A DNA stretch of 64,000 nucleotides from positions 186,001 through 250,000 of the forward strand of contig NZ_FXUZ01000003.1 of assembly GCF_900183575.1 (NCBI RefSeq), written 5' to 3'. This DNA is from Staphylococcus cornubiensis. GTDB lineage: Bacteria; Bacillota; Bacilli; Staphylococcales; Staphylococcaceae. A program made the position numbers and the translations under genes. Position 1 is the first letter of the stretch; the number at the start of each line of letters is the position of its first letter. Below are positions 33,442 to 42,655 of this stretch, piece by piece. The notes below the pieces were generated by a model. That model made no database searches and was not told where the DNA came from. It was given only the letters and a program-made list of their open reading frames with translations.

Positions 33442-34611
33442 ATGGCACACCCCCCTAATCAGCAACGGATTATTGAATTAGATGCGTTACGTGGGATGAG
33501 TTTGTTTGGGATTTTACTTATGAATATTTTAGTATTGAGTTTTCCTTTTGAGCATGTTCGTTTAGATCTTGCGCTACAAGGAATCGATAGCTTGTTGTTG
33601 CGAATGGTCATGTTATTCGTTATTGGTTCTTTTTATCCTATTTTTTCATTTTTATTTGGATTCAGCTTAATGCTCATTTACAGAAGTACACAACAACGCG
33701 GCATTGCTTTTAAACCAGTAATACTAAGACGGCTTATTTTTTTGATGATACTCGGGTTAATTCACGGCTTTCTCTTATTTGCTGGAGATATTTTACTGAC
33801 ATATGCCGTGATGGGATTTGCGGCGATGTGGTGCACCAAAGTTTCTGTCAAGAAGTTAAAAAACGCGGCGATCATTTTATTTGCATTGAAAGTCGTCCTC
33901 TTTGGTTTACCCTTTCTCATTATAGGATTAATGTCAAAAGCGAAATTACCGTTCAGTGGTGGGAATCAAGCAGCATTGAATGACGTGTTACAAGCTAAAA
34001 CGAGTTCACATTATATCGACTTCTTCCTTTATAATGCACAGGATAACCTCGGTAACATTGCCTCGATACTGACCATTGATTGGCTCGATATTTTTCCCTA
34101 TTTATTGTTAGGGATGGCGGCAATGAAAGGCAATTTAGTGGCATGGGTGAAGCAACATCCGACTCGTGCGACACAATGGGGCACTCTTTTTATCGTTATC
34201 GGTGTTCTCGTTAAATGCATCGGTGCGTATGCAATGACTAATCCTAGTTTGATGATGTTCAGCTTTATGGTTGGTGGTCCGTTATTATCTGTCGGTATTG
34301 TGCTCCTCTTTTTCCATGTCATGCAATATCCAGTAGCTCAGAAGTTACTGAAGCTCTTTCGTTATCCTGGAAAAATGAGTTTATCCGTGTATTTATCTCA
34401 ATCCATTGTCTGTACATTCCTTTTTACGGGTTTCGGCCTTGGATTTTATAACAAACTGCCACTTTATCAAACCTACCTCTTTGCGCTCGCACTGTTCCTC
34501 ATACAAGTCGTTGTTTGTTATGTGTATTTGCGTCAGTTCAATCAAGGTCCTATCGAATGGGTGTGGCGTAAAATCACGTACTTCGGAGTCAAAACGACAT
34601 CATCAAAATAA
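33442..34611 (+). CDS. DUF418 (YeiB-like) membrane protein
   Basis: A 389-residue membrane protein with about ten hydrophobic segments. It opens with the motif RIIELDALRGMSLFGILLMN, typical of the DUF418/YeiB and acyltransferase-3-like families, and ends with the DUF418 domain (FRYPGKMSLSVYLSQSIVCT, NQGPIEWVWRKITY). Members are thought to modify or transport surface molecules, but the function is not established. GAGGT lies before the ATG. It starts 100 bases after the TetR gene and may be read from the same promoter. A strong terminator follows. Confidence 0.85.
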   Translation: MAHPPNQQRIIELDALRGMSLFGILLMNILVLSFPFEHVRLDLALQGIDSLLLRMVMLFVIGSFYPIFSFLFGFSLMLIYRSTQQRGIAFKPVILRRLIFLMILGLIHGFLLFAGDILLTYAVMGFAAMWCTKVSVKKLKNAAIILFALKVVLFGLPFLIIGLMSKAKLPFSGGNQAALNDVLQAKTSSHYIDFFLYNAQDNLGNIASILTIDWLDIFPYLLLGMAAMKGNLVAWVKQHPTRATQWGTLFIVIGVLVKCIGAYAMTNPSLMMFSFMVGGPLLSVGIVLLFFHVMQYPVAQKLLKLFRYPGKMSLSVYLSQSIVCTFLFTGFGLGFYNKLPLYQTYLFALALFLIQVVVCYVYLRQFNQGPIEWVWRKITYFGVKTTSSK

Positions 34612-34625
34612 GTTTAAAAAGTCAA

Positions 34626-34684
34626 ACAGGCCTGTTCTATCATTCATAGTCGCTACGCTATCAATGTGAACAGGCCCTTTTATT
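34626..34684 (+). terminator. Terminator of the DUF418 gene
   Basis: GGCCTGTTC pairs with GAACAGGCC and is followed by CTTTTATT. The loop is long and partly self-complementary (ATAG/CTAT). Confidence 0.7.
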
Positions 34685-34848
34685 GGAGAACTTTTTGAAA
34701 ATGAAAAACACAAAATGATATGTTTACTGTCATATCTTTTGCTTATTCTTACTGTACCATGTTTTGAATCATTTTGGGATACAATTATTAAAAATTTATT
34801 GATTTTTTATGAATTGTCTCACAAAAGATGTAAGATTGGCACATGATG

Positions 34849-35409
34849 TTAGTCAGTTGCCTCATGATAAAAATCACGTTTTAAGCATTCATAATAGTTC
34901 ATACTTACATATTGCTCTCCTACGATGCTGTCTTCATGTTTGACGCCAACGAAACGAAATCCCGCTTTTTCTGCAACGCGATTACTGCCAATATTATGTA
35001 CATTCGCACGCAATTCTAATTTATTGAGATTATAATCCGTAAATGCGATATCACATAATTTACGTACCGCAGCTGTTGTTATCCCTTGGCCATTCTCACT
35101 TTTCGCAAGCCAATAACCAACTTCTGCTTTACGCACCTTGTCATTCCAAGCATGTAAATCAATCGTCCCAATGAGTTGATCTTTTTTATAAATGAAGAAA
35201 TATAAAGCCTTCCCCTCTGCAACCAAGATTAATGTTTGTTGCATAAATGTCTTTTCGTCTTCCACAGAGGATATCGTTTCAGCCCATGGTAAAAACGTTT
35301 TGAGATGGTCTCGATTTTGATCAACAACTTTGTAAAGCGCTGGTGCATATGCCAGTGTTGGATAAACAAAATCAATGTCGTCGTTCACAGCAAGTCTAAA
35401 ATGTTGCAT
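34849..35409 (-). CDS. GNAT acetyltransferase (ribosomal-protein-serine type)
   Basis: A 186-residue GNAT of the RimL/YdaF group. The N-terminus FRLAVNDDIDFVYPTLAYAP and the block AEVGYWLAKSENGQGITTAA (acetyl-CoA loop) with LNKLELRANVHNIGSNRVAEKAGF are characteristic of enzymes that acetylate ribosomal protein or related N-terminal residues. GGAGGGG before the ATG at 35409 gives this start; the longer frame adds 22 residues without a ribosome site. It is a single gene with its own promoter, not an obvious operon member. Confidence 0.86.
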   Translation of the reverse strand: MQHFRLAVNDDIDFVYPTLAYAPALYKVVDQNRDHLKTFLPWAETISSVEDEKTFMQQTLILVAEGKALYFFIYKKDQLIGTIDLHAWNDKVRKAEVGYWLAKSENGQGITTAAVRKLCDIAFTDYNLNKLELRANVHNIGSNRVAEKAGFRFVGVKHEDSIVGEQYVSMNYYECLKRDFYHEATD

Positions 35410-35639
35410 CCCCTCACCCCTCCATTTAATTTTCAGATTATTATACACAAATATCATTATTAAAACAATATCCATTGATACAGTTTTTCAAAAACACTTT
35501 CATCAAACGCAATCAATAAAATTCATTTTTTTAATGCAATTTTTCAATTTTTAAGGTATCATTTATTTTCCGACTACAGAAATTCGTTGTTATAAAAAAA
35601 TAAAACAGGGGTATAAGAATATTCAGGGGTGAAAAAATA

Positions 35640-37091
35640 ATGAAAAAAAAGAATCAAAAACCTGATCGTGGTGACCTCCAACAAAACCTTTCAGAAAAAT
35701 TTGTTTGGGCCATTGCATATGGTTCATGTATTGGTTGGGGCTCATTTATCCTACCAGGTGACTGGATTCAATCATCCGGACCTATTGCCGCATCTATCGG
35801 TATTTTTATCGGTGCCTTACTTATGATTGTGATTGCGGTAAGTTACGGTGCATTAGTTGAACGCTTTCCTGTGTCAGGTGGCGGCTTTGCATTTAGCTTT
35901 TTAGGGTTTGGACGTTATGTCAGCTTTTTCTCAGCATGGTTTTTGACGTTTGGATACATATGTGTCGTAGCGTTAAATGCGACAGCTTTTAGTTTATTAA
36001 TTAAGTTTTTACTGCCAGATGTGATTGAATTTGGCAAACTTTATACCATTGCTGGCTGGGATGTCTACATTACTGAAATCTTAATTGCATCCTTCCTTTT
36101 ACTCGTCTTTATGTTGATTGCGATTAAAGGGGCAAGCGTTTCAGGTTCATTACAATATTATTTCTGTGTGGCAATGGTCGTTGTCGTCGTCCTACTTTTC
36201 ATCGGTTCATTCTTTGGTGCTAACTACTCATTAGATAACCTAAAACCATACAATGGCACACATTACGGTTGGTTCCAGGCGATTATTATGATTGTCGCTG
36301 TTGCACCGTGGGCCTATGTCGGCTTCGATAACATTCCACAAACCGCAGAGGAATTTAGTTTCTCTCCTAATAAAACATTTAAATTAATCGTATATAGTCT
36401 ACTTGCAGCAAGTTTGACCTATATCTTAATGATTTTATACACAGGCTGGTTATCAGGTGGCAGTAGCGATTTATGGTTGACAGGTTCTGTAACGAGAGAA
36501 GCATTCGGTACAATTGGGCTAGCAGTACTAAGCATTGCGATTATTATGGGGATTTTCACAGGCTTAAATGGTTTCTTATTAAGCTCAAGTCGTCTGTTAT
36601 TCTCAATGGGCCGTTCAGGCATTATGCCATCATTATTTAGTACATTACACAAAAAATATAAAACACCTTACGTTGCGATTATATTCTTAGTCGCGATTAC
36701 ATTGATTGCGCCGTGGTTAGGACGTACTGCGTTAACATGGATTGTTGATATGTCATCTACAGGCGTGTCTATCGCTTACCTTGTGACGTGTCTTGCAGCG
36801 GTGAAATTGTTTAGTTTTAATAAAGACAGTCAAACTTATGGACCGGTGTATAAAGTGTTTGCGATTATCGGCTCTATCTTTGCATTCGTCTTTTTATTAT
36901 TATTGTTGTTACCATTTTCACCGGCGTCATTATCGATGCCATCGTATATTGCATTAGGTGGTTGGACGATACTTGGATTAGTGTTCTTCTTTATTCGTTT
37001 GCCTAAGTTACGTCGCATGGATAAAGATGAATTGACACAATTGATTTTGGATACAAGAAAACGTGATGTTGAAAAAATGATAGAAGAATAA
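35640..37091 (+). CDS. APC-family amino acid permease
   Basis: A 483-residue permease with twelve hydrophobic segments. The first helix carries FVWAIAYGSCIGWGSFILPG, the broken-helix substrate site of APC carriers, and SYGALVERFPVSGGGFAFSF follows. The LLSSSRLLFSMGRSGIMPSLF block in the second half is also typical. It ends in a charged cytoplasmic tail. The amino acid carried cannot be told. The gene stands alone with a GGGGTGAAAAAATA leader; its 3' side is occupied by repeat element A. Confidence 0.87.
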   Translation: MKKKNQKPDRGDLQQNLSEKFVWAIAYGSCIGWGSFILPGDWIQSSGPIAASIGIFIGALLMIVIAVSYGALVERFPVSGGGFAFSFLGFGRYVSFFSAWFLTFGYICVVALNATAFSLLIKFLLPDVIEFGKLYTIAGWDVYITEILIASFLLLVFMLIAIKGASVSGSLQYYFCVAMVVVVVLLFIGSFFGANYSLDNLKPYNGTHYGWFQAIIMIVAVAPWAYVGFDNIPQTAEEFSFSPNKTFKLIVYSLLAASLTYILMILYTGWLSGGSSDLWLTGSVTREAFGTIGLAVLSIAIIMGIFTGLNGFLLSSSRLLFSMGRSGIMPSLFSTLHKKYKTPYVAIIFLVAITLIAPWLGRTALTWIVDMSSTGVSIAYLVTCLAAVKLFSFNKDSQTYGPVYKVFAIIGSIFAFVFLLLLLLPFSPASLSMPSYIALGGWTILGLVFFFIRLPKLRRMDKDELTQLILDTRKRDVEKMIEE

Positions 37092-37138
37092 TTGATTTTG
37101 AAATGTTGAAAGCATGATGCACATAAAATTAATAGTTA

Positions 37139-37512
37139 GGGGATTGGACATAAAAATTTTTGATGCTATTGATGCAATATTTTTGTTAAACTTGCCCTCC
37201 CTATGATTTGTAGCTTTAGATTGCCTTCAAGGCTTCGCTTTCCGAGGGGCTGGCCCTTCGACTAACTAACGCTTGATTAAACAGTTACATTTGTCGAGGC
37301 GTTAGTGGATTCTCCGGACCAGCTGATCCCTCAGGAGTCTCAGCCTTCTGGCAATCTTATATCAAATATAGCGAAACTGAGGTCAAGTTTATGAAATCAA
37401 TAGCATCAACGTTCTATCCCATTCATCCTCATTTCCCAACTACTTTAAAATCAATTAATCAGTCAAATATATATGAATGGATTGAGGCTTAAAATTATTA
37501 TGTCCCAATCCA
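37139..37512 (+). repeat. Palindromic intergenic element A (short form)
   Basis: A 374-base element with terminal inverted repeats GGATTGG-ACATAA and (right end, other strand) GGATTGGGACATAA. Inside are an ACTAACGC/GCGTTAGT hairpin and a long-range pair ATTGCC...AAGGCT / AGCC...GGCAAT flanking the CCCTCAGGAGTCTCAGCC core. It lacks the 123-base two-hairpin module. Related copies are B, C, D and E. Confidence 0.8.
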
Positions 37513-37579
37513 TTTTTTGTTTTGTCAGTATAAACAATGTGTAAATTAAGTTTAATTACGCACACTCTATTTTGCCAAC

Positions 37580-37610
37580 AAAAAAGACAGACGTTTGCCT
37601 GTCTTTTTCA
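37580..37610. terminator. Bidirectional terminator between the APC permease/element A and the DUF423 gene
   Basis: AAAAAGACAG pairs with CTGTCTTTTT around ACGTTTGC. A T-run exists on either strand. Confidence 0.8.
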
Positions 37611-37627
37611 ACTTTATTTTCATTCAA

Positions 37628-37990
37628 CTATAATTTAAATGCTGCGATGGCAAGCATGAGCCAGCTAATGACAAACAAAATGCCACCAATTGGCGTAATT
37701 GCACCAAGGACACTTACTTGTGTTAAAGATAAGATATACAGTGAACCACTAAAGAATACGATACCTAAAAACATGAGCCAACCTGCCCAACCGACGTTAA
37801 GGTTCAGTGCACCCCCGATAATACCAATCAGTACAAGACCTAAGCCATGATACATTTGATATGTTGTCGCTTTCTCCCATACTGACATATAATGTTCTGA
37901 TAATTTCCCGTCTAATGCATGCGCTCCGAAAGCCCCTGTACCGACTGCCATTAAAGCGTTCAATGCACCTAAAATAATAAATACTTTCAC
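37628..37990 (-). CDS. DUF423 (YwdK-like) small membrane protein
   Basis: A 120-residue membrane protein with four hydrophobic helices. The opening, [20 protein letters not shown], is the DUF423 hallmark, followed by [19 protein letters not shown]. No function is established for the family. It lies downstream of ywdI and ung on the same strand, the same order as in other staphylococci and bacilli, so it probably belongs to that operon. Confidence 0.88.
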   Translation of the reverse strand: MKVFIILGALNALMAVGTGAFGAHALDGKLSEHYMSVWEKATTYQMYHGLGLVLIGIIGGALNLNVGWAGWLMFLGIVFFSGSLYILSLTQVSVLGAITPIGGILFVISWLMLAIAAFKL

Positions 37991-38017
37991 GATATTTCCT
38001 CCTCATCAAAGTTACAA

Positions 38018-38353
38018 TTAAAAATCAAATATTGAAGCACCATTTCCGATTTCATCATCCGTCACCATACGTTGATCTGAAGTCGTTGACGTGTTTTGAC
38101 TGGAAGATGACACTTTACCGCCCATCAATCTAATCTCTTCATCTGTCACTTGTGTCGACGTTTGTCTTTTCGGTGTGACGGGTGAAGCTGAACGTGATGA
38201 TGTACTTCCATCGTTCGACATTTCTTGCCCCGTATAGAGTGCCGTTAAAGCGTGGATGGCATACATATGTTTTTCAAAAGCTGCATCAGTCGTCGCGGCA
38301 TCTGCTTGAACCAATTCGTGTTCCAACAGTTGAATCAGTTTGTCTTTATTCAT
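38018..38353 (-). CDS. YwdI-like (DUF5327) protein
   Basis: A 111-residue soluble protein. The N-terminal helix pair ([37 protein letters not shown]) is followed by a Ser/Thr-rich, probably disordered linker. Two short repeats, [11 protein letters not shown] and [15 protein letters not shown], end the protein. AGGAGG before the ATG at 38353 sets the start, eight bases inside the 3' end of ung, so translation is coupled. Function unknown. Confidence 0.8.
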   Translation of the reverse strand: MNKDKLIQLLEHELVQADAATTDAAFEKHMYAIHALTALYTGQEMSNDGSTSSRSASPVTPKRQTSTQVTDEEIRLMGGKVSSSSQNTSTTSDQRMVTDDEIGNGASIFDF

Positions 38354-39014
38354 GCGCTCCCTCCTTTTGTTCACACCAATGAATCGGCGCTAAACCTTGT
38401 CCTTCAAGATAAGCATTCGTTCGAGAATAAGGTTTGGAACCAAAAAAGCCTCTATGTGCCGACAATGGGCTTGGGTGTGGTGACTTAATCACATAGTGGC
38501 GTGATGTATCAATCAGGCTTTCTTTTTGTTGTGCAGGTCTGCCCCACAGTACAAAGACGACGCCAGTTTTATAGTCAGATATCGCTCGGATAATTTCATT
38601 TGTAAATGTTTCCCAGCCAATATCTTTATGTGAATGTGCTTGGCCTTGGCGCACTGTCAGAACGGTATTCAATAACAATACACCTTCTCTCGCCCAATCT
38701 TGTAAATGTGGCGATGTCCGTTGACAACCGATATCGTCAGCAAGTTCTTGATACATGTTTCGCAATGAAGGTGGAAATTTTGCACCCGGTTGCACTGAAA
38801 ATGCTAAACCATGGGCTTGATTTGGGCCATGATAAGGATCTTGTCCCAATATCACAACTTTGACATTTTCGAATGGCGTGAGGTCAAACGCTTGATAAAT
38901 GTTTTTGCGTTCAGGGTAAACAATTTGCGTCGTATATTCTTTTTCTAAAAAGTCATGCATCGCTTTAAAATCATGCTTTTCTTTAATTTCATGAAATATT
39001 GTTGACCAATCCAT
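38346..39014 (-). CDS. ung: Uracil-DNA glycosylase
   Basis: A 222-residue family 1 uracil-DNA glycosylase that removes uracil from DNA to start base excision repair. Signature motifs are [20 protein letters not shown] (water-activating Asp in GQDPYH) and [17 protein letters not shown] (the HPSPLS loop with the catalytic His). The length is normal. GAGGTGA before the ATG at 39014 and alignment with known staphylococcal Ung exclude the upstream GTG. First gene of the ung-ywdI-DUF423 unit. Confidence 0.96.
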   Translation of the reverse strand: MDWSTIFHEIKEKHDFKAMHDFLEKEYTTQIVYPERKNIYQAFDLTPFENVKVVILGQDPYHGPNQAHGLAFSVQPGAKFPPSLRNMYQELADDIGCQRTSPHLQDWAREGVLLLNTVLTVRQGQAHSHKDIGWETFTNEIIRAISDYKTGVVFVLWGRPAQQKESLIDTSRHYVIKSPHPSPLSAHRGFFGSKPYSRTNAYLEGQGLAPIHWCEQKEGAHE

Positions 39015-39203
39015 CTTCTTCACCTCAGCCACATTTTAACATAATTTCGCCTGCCTCACCGCTTTGATTCAATAAACATTTTTATAGCAGCCGTTCAACG
39101 CGCATGCTAAAATGGTGAACATAAGCATATTGTAGCGTACAGCAGTTACCATCCTCATTATGGTATGATGTAACAGATGTACAATTGAAGGAGTGAATGA
39201 ACG

Positions 39204-40034
39204 ATGGCTTTGAAAAAAGTATTAACGATTGCAGGATCAGACACAAGTGCAGGCGCGGGGATGCAAGCCGACTTAAAAACTTTCCAAGAGTTAGACACGT
39301 ACGGCATGGTCGCACTTGCGGCAATTGTCACAATGGATAAAGAAACTTGGTCACATGATGTGAGCCCTATCCCATTTGATGTCTTCAACAAACAACTTGA
39401 AACAGTCATTAGCGTAGGACCGGATGCAGTCAAAACAGGTATGCTCGGTAGCGAAGAAATCATCCAACGTGCCGGAGAAGCATACACAGAATCAGGCGCA
39501 AAAAGTTTCGTCGTAGACCCAGTTATGGTATGTAAAGGTGAAAATGAAGTGCTTAACCCAGGAAATACTGAAGCGATGATTAAGTATTTATTACCAAAAG
39601 CAACTGTTGCGACACCAAACCTTTTTGAAGCAGGTCAATTATCAGGCTTGGGTACGTTAAAATCAATTGAAGATATGAAAAAAGCAGCAAAAATCATCCA
39701 CGAGCAAGGTGCACAACACGTGGTGATTAAAGGTGGTAAAGCGTTAGATCAAGATAAATCATACGACTTATACTATGATGGTGACAAGTTCTATCAACTC
39801 ACAACGGATATGTTCCAACAAAGTTATAACCACGGTGCAGGCTGTACATTTGCGGCAGCGACAACAGCCAACTTAGCTAATGGCCAAACACCAAAAGAAG
39901 CCGTGATTAATGCCAAAGCGTTTGTAGCGTCTGCCATTAAAAACGGTTGGAAAATGAACGATTTTGTCGGACCTGTTGATCATGGTGCGTCAAATCGTGT
40001 TGAACAAATTGAAGTTGAAGTGACAGAAATTTAA
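39204..40034 (+). CDS. pdxK: Pyridoxine/hydroxymethylpyrimidine kinase
   Basis: A 276-residue ribokinase-fold kinase matching the enzyme encoded divergently from ung in staphylococci, annotated as PdxK or ThiD2. It phosphorylates pyridoxal/pyridoxine and possibly hydroxymethylpyrimidine. TIAGSDTSAGAGMQADLKTF is the substrate-binding start, VKTGMLGS and VVDPVMVCKGE are typical, and SYNHGAGCTFAAATTANLA contains the catalytic Cys/Asp-region anion hole (GAGC in place of GTGD). GAAGGAG precedes the ATG. Which substrate dominates in vivo is not readable. Confidence 0.88.
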   Translation: MALKKVLTIAGSDTSAGAGMQADLKTFQELDTYGMVALAAIVTMDKETWSHDVSPIPFDVFNKQLETVISVGPDAVKTGMLGSEEIIQRAGEAYTESGAKSFVVDPVMVCKGENEVLNPGNTEAMIKYLLPKATVATPNLFEAGQLSGLGTLKSIEDMKKAAKIIHEQGAQHVVIKGGKALDQDKSYDLYYDGDKFYQLTTDMFQQSYNHGAGCTFAAATTANLANGQTPKEAVINAKAFVASAIKNGWKMNDFVGPVDHGASNRVEQIEVEVTEI

Positions 40035-40089
40035 TTTTCTGAGCACGCGGATTCAAATGCTATTTTATTCATTATCATAAGCATGACTC

Positions 40090-40160
40090 AAACCTTGATG
40101 TATTGTATCGTTGAGCCCAGTAATCTCGCTCACATTGCAGTACATCAAGGTTGTTTTTTG
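40090..40160 (+). terminator. Terminator of pdxK
   Basis: AACCTTGATGTA pairs with TACATCAAGGTT (12 bp) around a 38-base loop, followed by GTTTTTTG. Confidence 0.8.
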
Positions 40161-40253
40161 TAATGGGACATACCTTTTAACCGTTCAATCATAGCGCATT
40201 TTGAGTATTTTACAATATAATTTGTTAGAATTTTCTGTTTTTTAAAAGAGATT

Positions 40254-40278
40254 GTGCTATAATCAATTGCAATTATAA
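40254..40278 (+). promoter_or_regulatory. Promoter with inverted repeat ahead of the ABC exporter
   Basis: Extended -10 TGCTATAAT (TATAAT at 40258-40263). The same TATAAT opens the inverted repeat TATAAT-CAATTGCA-ATTATA (40258-40277), which would cover the start site. Repressor unknown; a Fur-like box was considered but the spacing does not fit well. Confidence 0.5.
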
Positions 40279-40333
40279 GCAGAGTGGTAAGGATATCAAC
40301 GCATTTGATCATTTTATTTTATAGGTGATAAAG

Positions 40334-41941
40334 ATGAAAATTAAATTACTACAACCCAAACTATTTCTCATTTATGTTTTTATGTTGATTACGGCTTTGG
40401 ATGGCTTGGTGATTCCGACGCTAGTGGCTGGTATCATTCGTTCGGTTGAAATCAAAAGTCTTTCCTCACTCATCCATTATTTTATTTTCGGTATCATCGG
40501 TTACTGTACAATTCGAACTGGTTTATACCTATGGAATCTGTACCAACAAAAGTATATTCTAGACTTCAATCATACATATAAAGGAAAAATGATACGAAAA
40601 TACTTTTCAGGAAACCATGCATCTATGCGCGCCGATTTATTAAGTTTTATTATTAATGATTTCAAATTTCTTGAAACCAACTATATCAAATCTTTGTTTT
40701 TATTTATATACTGTGTCACTTTTTCTATTATCTCTGCAACGTATGTCCTTGTGATTGATTATCAGCTCGGTTTATTATTTATACTCTTTTCAACTATCCC
40801 TGTCATTACGCCTAAGCTCTATAAAAATAAAATCAAACAGTCCACAGATACATGGTCTTCGGATTCTTCTCAATTTGTAGATCGTCTCAATGAATATTTT
40901 AGTGCGCTGACAACGATAAGATTATTTAATAAACAGTCTTTCTTCCAGTCTGCTTTAACAAATCGATTGCATCATCTAGAAAAAAGTAACTATACCGTGC
41001 AGAAAAACCTTTATCAGTCGAATTGGGTGACGCACTTATTATCCGGTGTGAGTTCGTTTGTCCCTTTATTTATCGGAGGACTTTTCGTAATTGAAGGCCA
41101 CCTTTCTTTGGCTGCTTTAATGGCAGTTTATTTGGCGAGTGATCGCATCGTTACGCCAGCTGTAAATGCGATAGATTATTATAATAAATTGCGGTCCTCA
41201 AATACGATTGTTCGTAAATATAATCATTTTATCGCCTCACTCACTCATGAGAATAGTGACGTACAAAATGTTTCAAATAGACCGGCCTCGACGCTCCTTC
41301 CTATAAAGTTTGAGGACATCTTGCATCAATATGGTGACCGCATCATATTTGAACATGTACATTTAACGATTAATCAAGGAGATCATATCTTATTAAAAGG
41401 GCCTTCAGGAAGTGGCAAGTCTACTTTTTTTAAACTGCTATTGTTACTTGAGCGACCGCAAAAAGGACAATTGCTTTTTAATAATATAGATTCACAGCAA
41501 ATGCGTTTTACTGATTTAGTTCATTCTATTCACTATTTCGAACAGAGCCCTTTTATCTTTAATGCGTCCATACTATTTAATATTACATTAGGCGAATCGT
41601 TTGATGATGATCAACTCGATACTGTAATTGAGCAATGTCATTTAAGTGATTTCGTTCAGACACATGGATTAGAGTATCATACAGGCGTCAATGGAGATCG
41701 TTTGTCAGGGGGTCAAAAGATGAGGATTGCATTGGCACGTATTATGATTAGAAAGCCAAAGTTTGTGCTACTTGATGAATTTTCTGCAGGATTAGATAAA
41801 GAAAATGCAGATTTTATAAGAAGTATCATACACCAACAAATTGAAACAGTCATTGAAATTACACATGATGAAAGTATAGCCTCAAACTATTACAATAAGA
41901 CTTACCAGATTAAGAACAAAAGCGTCACAGAATTCACATAA
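40334..41941 (+). CDS. ABC exporter, fused permease and ATPase
   Basis: A 535-residue half-size exporter. About six membrane helices in residues 1-290 form a type IV transporter domain. The nucleotide-binding domain follows with Walker A GPSGSGKST (about residue 358), signature LSGGQK and Walker B FVLLDEFS, and an H-loop in ITHDES. The Walker B partner is DE-F rather than the usual DE-A/P. It is a single gene, so it either homodimerises or pairs with a partner elsewhere. Its sequence is remote from lipid A (MsbA) exporters; peptide, cysteine or glutathione-type export are alternatives. Substrate unknown. Confidence 0.83.
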   Translation: MKIKLLQPKLFLIYVFMLITALDGLVIPTLVAGIIRSVEIKSLSSLIHYFIFGIIGYCTIRTGLYLWNLYQQKYILDFNHTYKGKMIRKYFSGNHASMRADLLSFIINDFKFLETNYIKSLFLFIYCVTFSIISATYVLVIDYQLGLLFILFSTIPVITPKLYKNKIKQSTDTWSSDSSQFVDRLNEYFSALTTIRLFNKQSFFQSALTNRLHHLEKSNYTVQKNLYQSNWVTHLLSGVSSFVPLFIGGLFVIEGHLSLAALMAVYLASDRIVTPAVNAIDYYNKLRSSNTIVRKYNHFIASLTHENSDVQNVSNRPASTLLPIKFEDILHQYGDRIIFEHVHLTINQGDHILLKGPSGSGKSTFFKLLLLLERPQKGQLLFNNIDSQQMRFTDLVHSIHYFEQSPFIFNASILFNITLGESFDDDQLDTVIEQCHLSDFVQTHGLEYHTGVNGDRLSGGQKMRIALARIMIRKPKFVLLDEFSAGLDKENADFIRSIIHQQIETVIEITHDESIASNYYNKTYQIKNKSVTEFT

Positions 41942-41952
41942 AAACAGGTACT

Positions 41953-42004
41953 CAAAAAGCGATGCCGCATCTCCTATAACAATAGACATGTTCATCGCTT
42001 TTTA
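41953..42004. terminator. Bidirectional terminator between the ABC exporter and vraC
   Basis: AAAAAGCGATG pairs with CATCGCTTTTT (11 bp) around a 28-base loop; T-runs lie on both strands. Confidence 0.8.
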
Positions 42005-42026
42005 TAAGTTTAACTGCATTGCATTC

Positions 42027-42284
42027 CTACATCTCTTTGACCTCTATGACGAGTTTCAGCTGTTCATCCATTCCCAACACTTGAATTTGCATGTTGTTGC
42101 GATACCAAGTGACTCGTTCATCGACACCAATCGGATTTTTATAACGTACGGCGATGGGTTCAACTGCTGCTTCAACACATATACGTTGCACAACGAGTTG
42201 GCCTGGAACAATATCGGTATGTATCGGGTTCGTATCATTTACCAATGCTAAGTAGTACTGCACGTCTTCTGTTGAAAAATGCAT
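42027..42284 (-). CDS. vraC: VraC-like protein
   Basis: An 85-residue protein matching staphylococcal VraC. It reads like the N-terminal half of a MaoC/hot-dog dehydratase (VQYYLALVNDTNPIHTDIVPG, where the Asp-x-x-x-x-His pair of R-hydratases would lie) followed by VRYKNPIGVDERVTWYR. Last gene of the vraA-vraB-hyp-vraC operon; its ATG overlaps the upstream stop (TAATG). In S. aureus the operon is associated with the vancomycin-stress response; a role in fatty acyl-CoA use is inferred from the enzymes beside it. Confidence 0.8.
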   Translation of the reverse strand: MHFSTEDVQYYLALVNDTNPIHTDIVPGQLVVQRICVEAAVEPIAVRYKNPIGVDERVTWYRNNMQIQVLGMDEQLKLVIEVKEM

Positions 42285-42655
42285 TATGCTGCCTCCCGAC
42301 TAACAAAAGTTTGTATGATACGACAATGGCATGTGTCGCCTTGCTCGAATGATAATGCCATTTGATAACGTTGAAATGACTTGATTTGTTGGACTTTTAT
42401 CACTGCCATCGTCACTTGATAATACACGCCTACTTTTAAAGGGTGATGTGCTTCAATTTCTGTCGCTACAAGTTGAATTGCCGCCTCTTTAAACGGTCGA
42501 AATAGCGAAAAAAGTGGCCATACTCGTGCAGTCATTAATAAAGGCACGGTGGTCGACTGTGGCATATTAAAAAATTGCTGATAGTGTTGCACTACGTCGT
42601 CGTCAAAACAGTAATCTTTAACTTCACGGTCGCCAACGTTCAAAAAGTGCTGCAT
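42284..42655 (-). CDS. Conserved hypothetical protein in the vra operon
   Basis: A 123-residue protein of unknown function, probably a second hot-dog-like chain working with VraC (beta-rich, AIQLVATEIEAHHPLKVGVYY and KSFQRYQMALSFEQ). The start at 42655 is set by GGAGGAGG eight bases upstream. That ribosome site is formed by the codons for the conserved GGGMG of VraB, and the two genes overlap by 32 bases. Strong translational coupling is therefore likely. No motif allows a functional claim. Confidence 0.72.
   Translation of the reverse strand: MQHFLNVGDREVKDYCFDDDVVQHYQQFFNMPQSTTVPLLMTARVWPLFSLFRPFKEAAIQLVATEIEAHHPLKVGVYYQVTMAVIKVQQIKSFQRYQMALSFEQGDTCHCRIIQTFVSREAA

Noticed and set aside
39082..39487. 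Minus-strand frames opposite the pdxK start
   Set aside because: They are shadows of pdxK; the plus-strand protein shows the complete ribokinase motifs.
40254..40278. Fur box ahead of the ABC exporter
   Set aside because: The palindrome TATAAT-CAATTGCA-ATTATA lacks the GATAAT-based 7-1-7 spacing expected of Fur; kept only as an unassigned operator.
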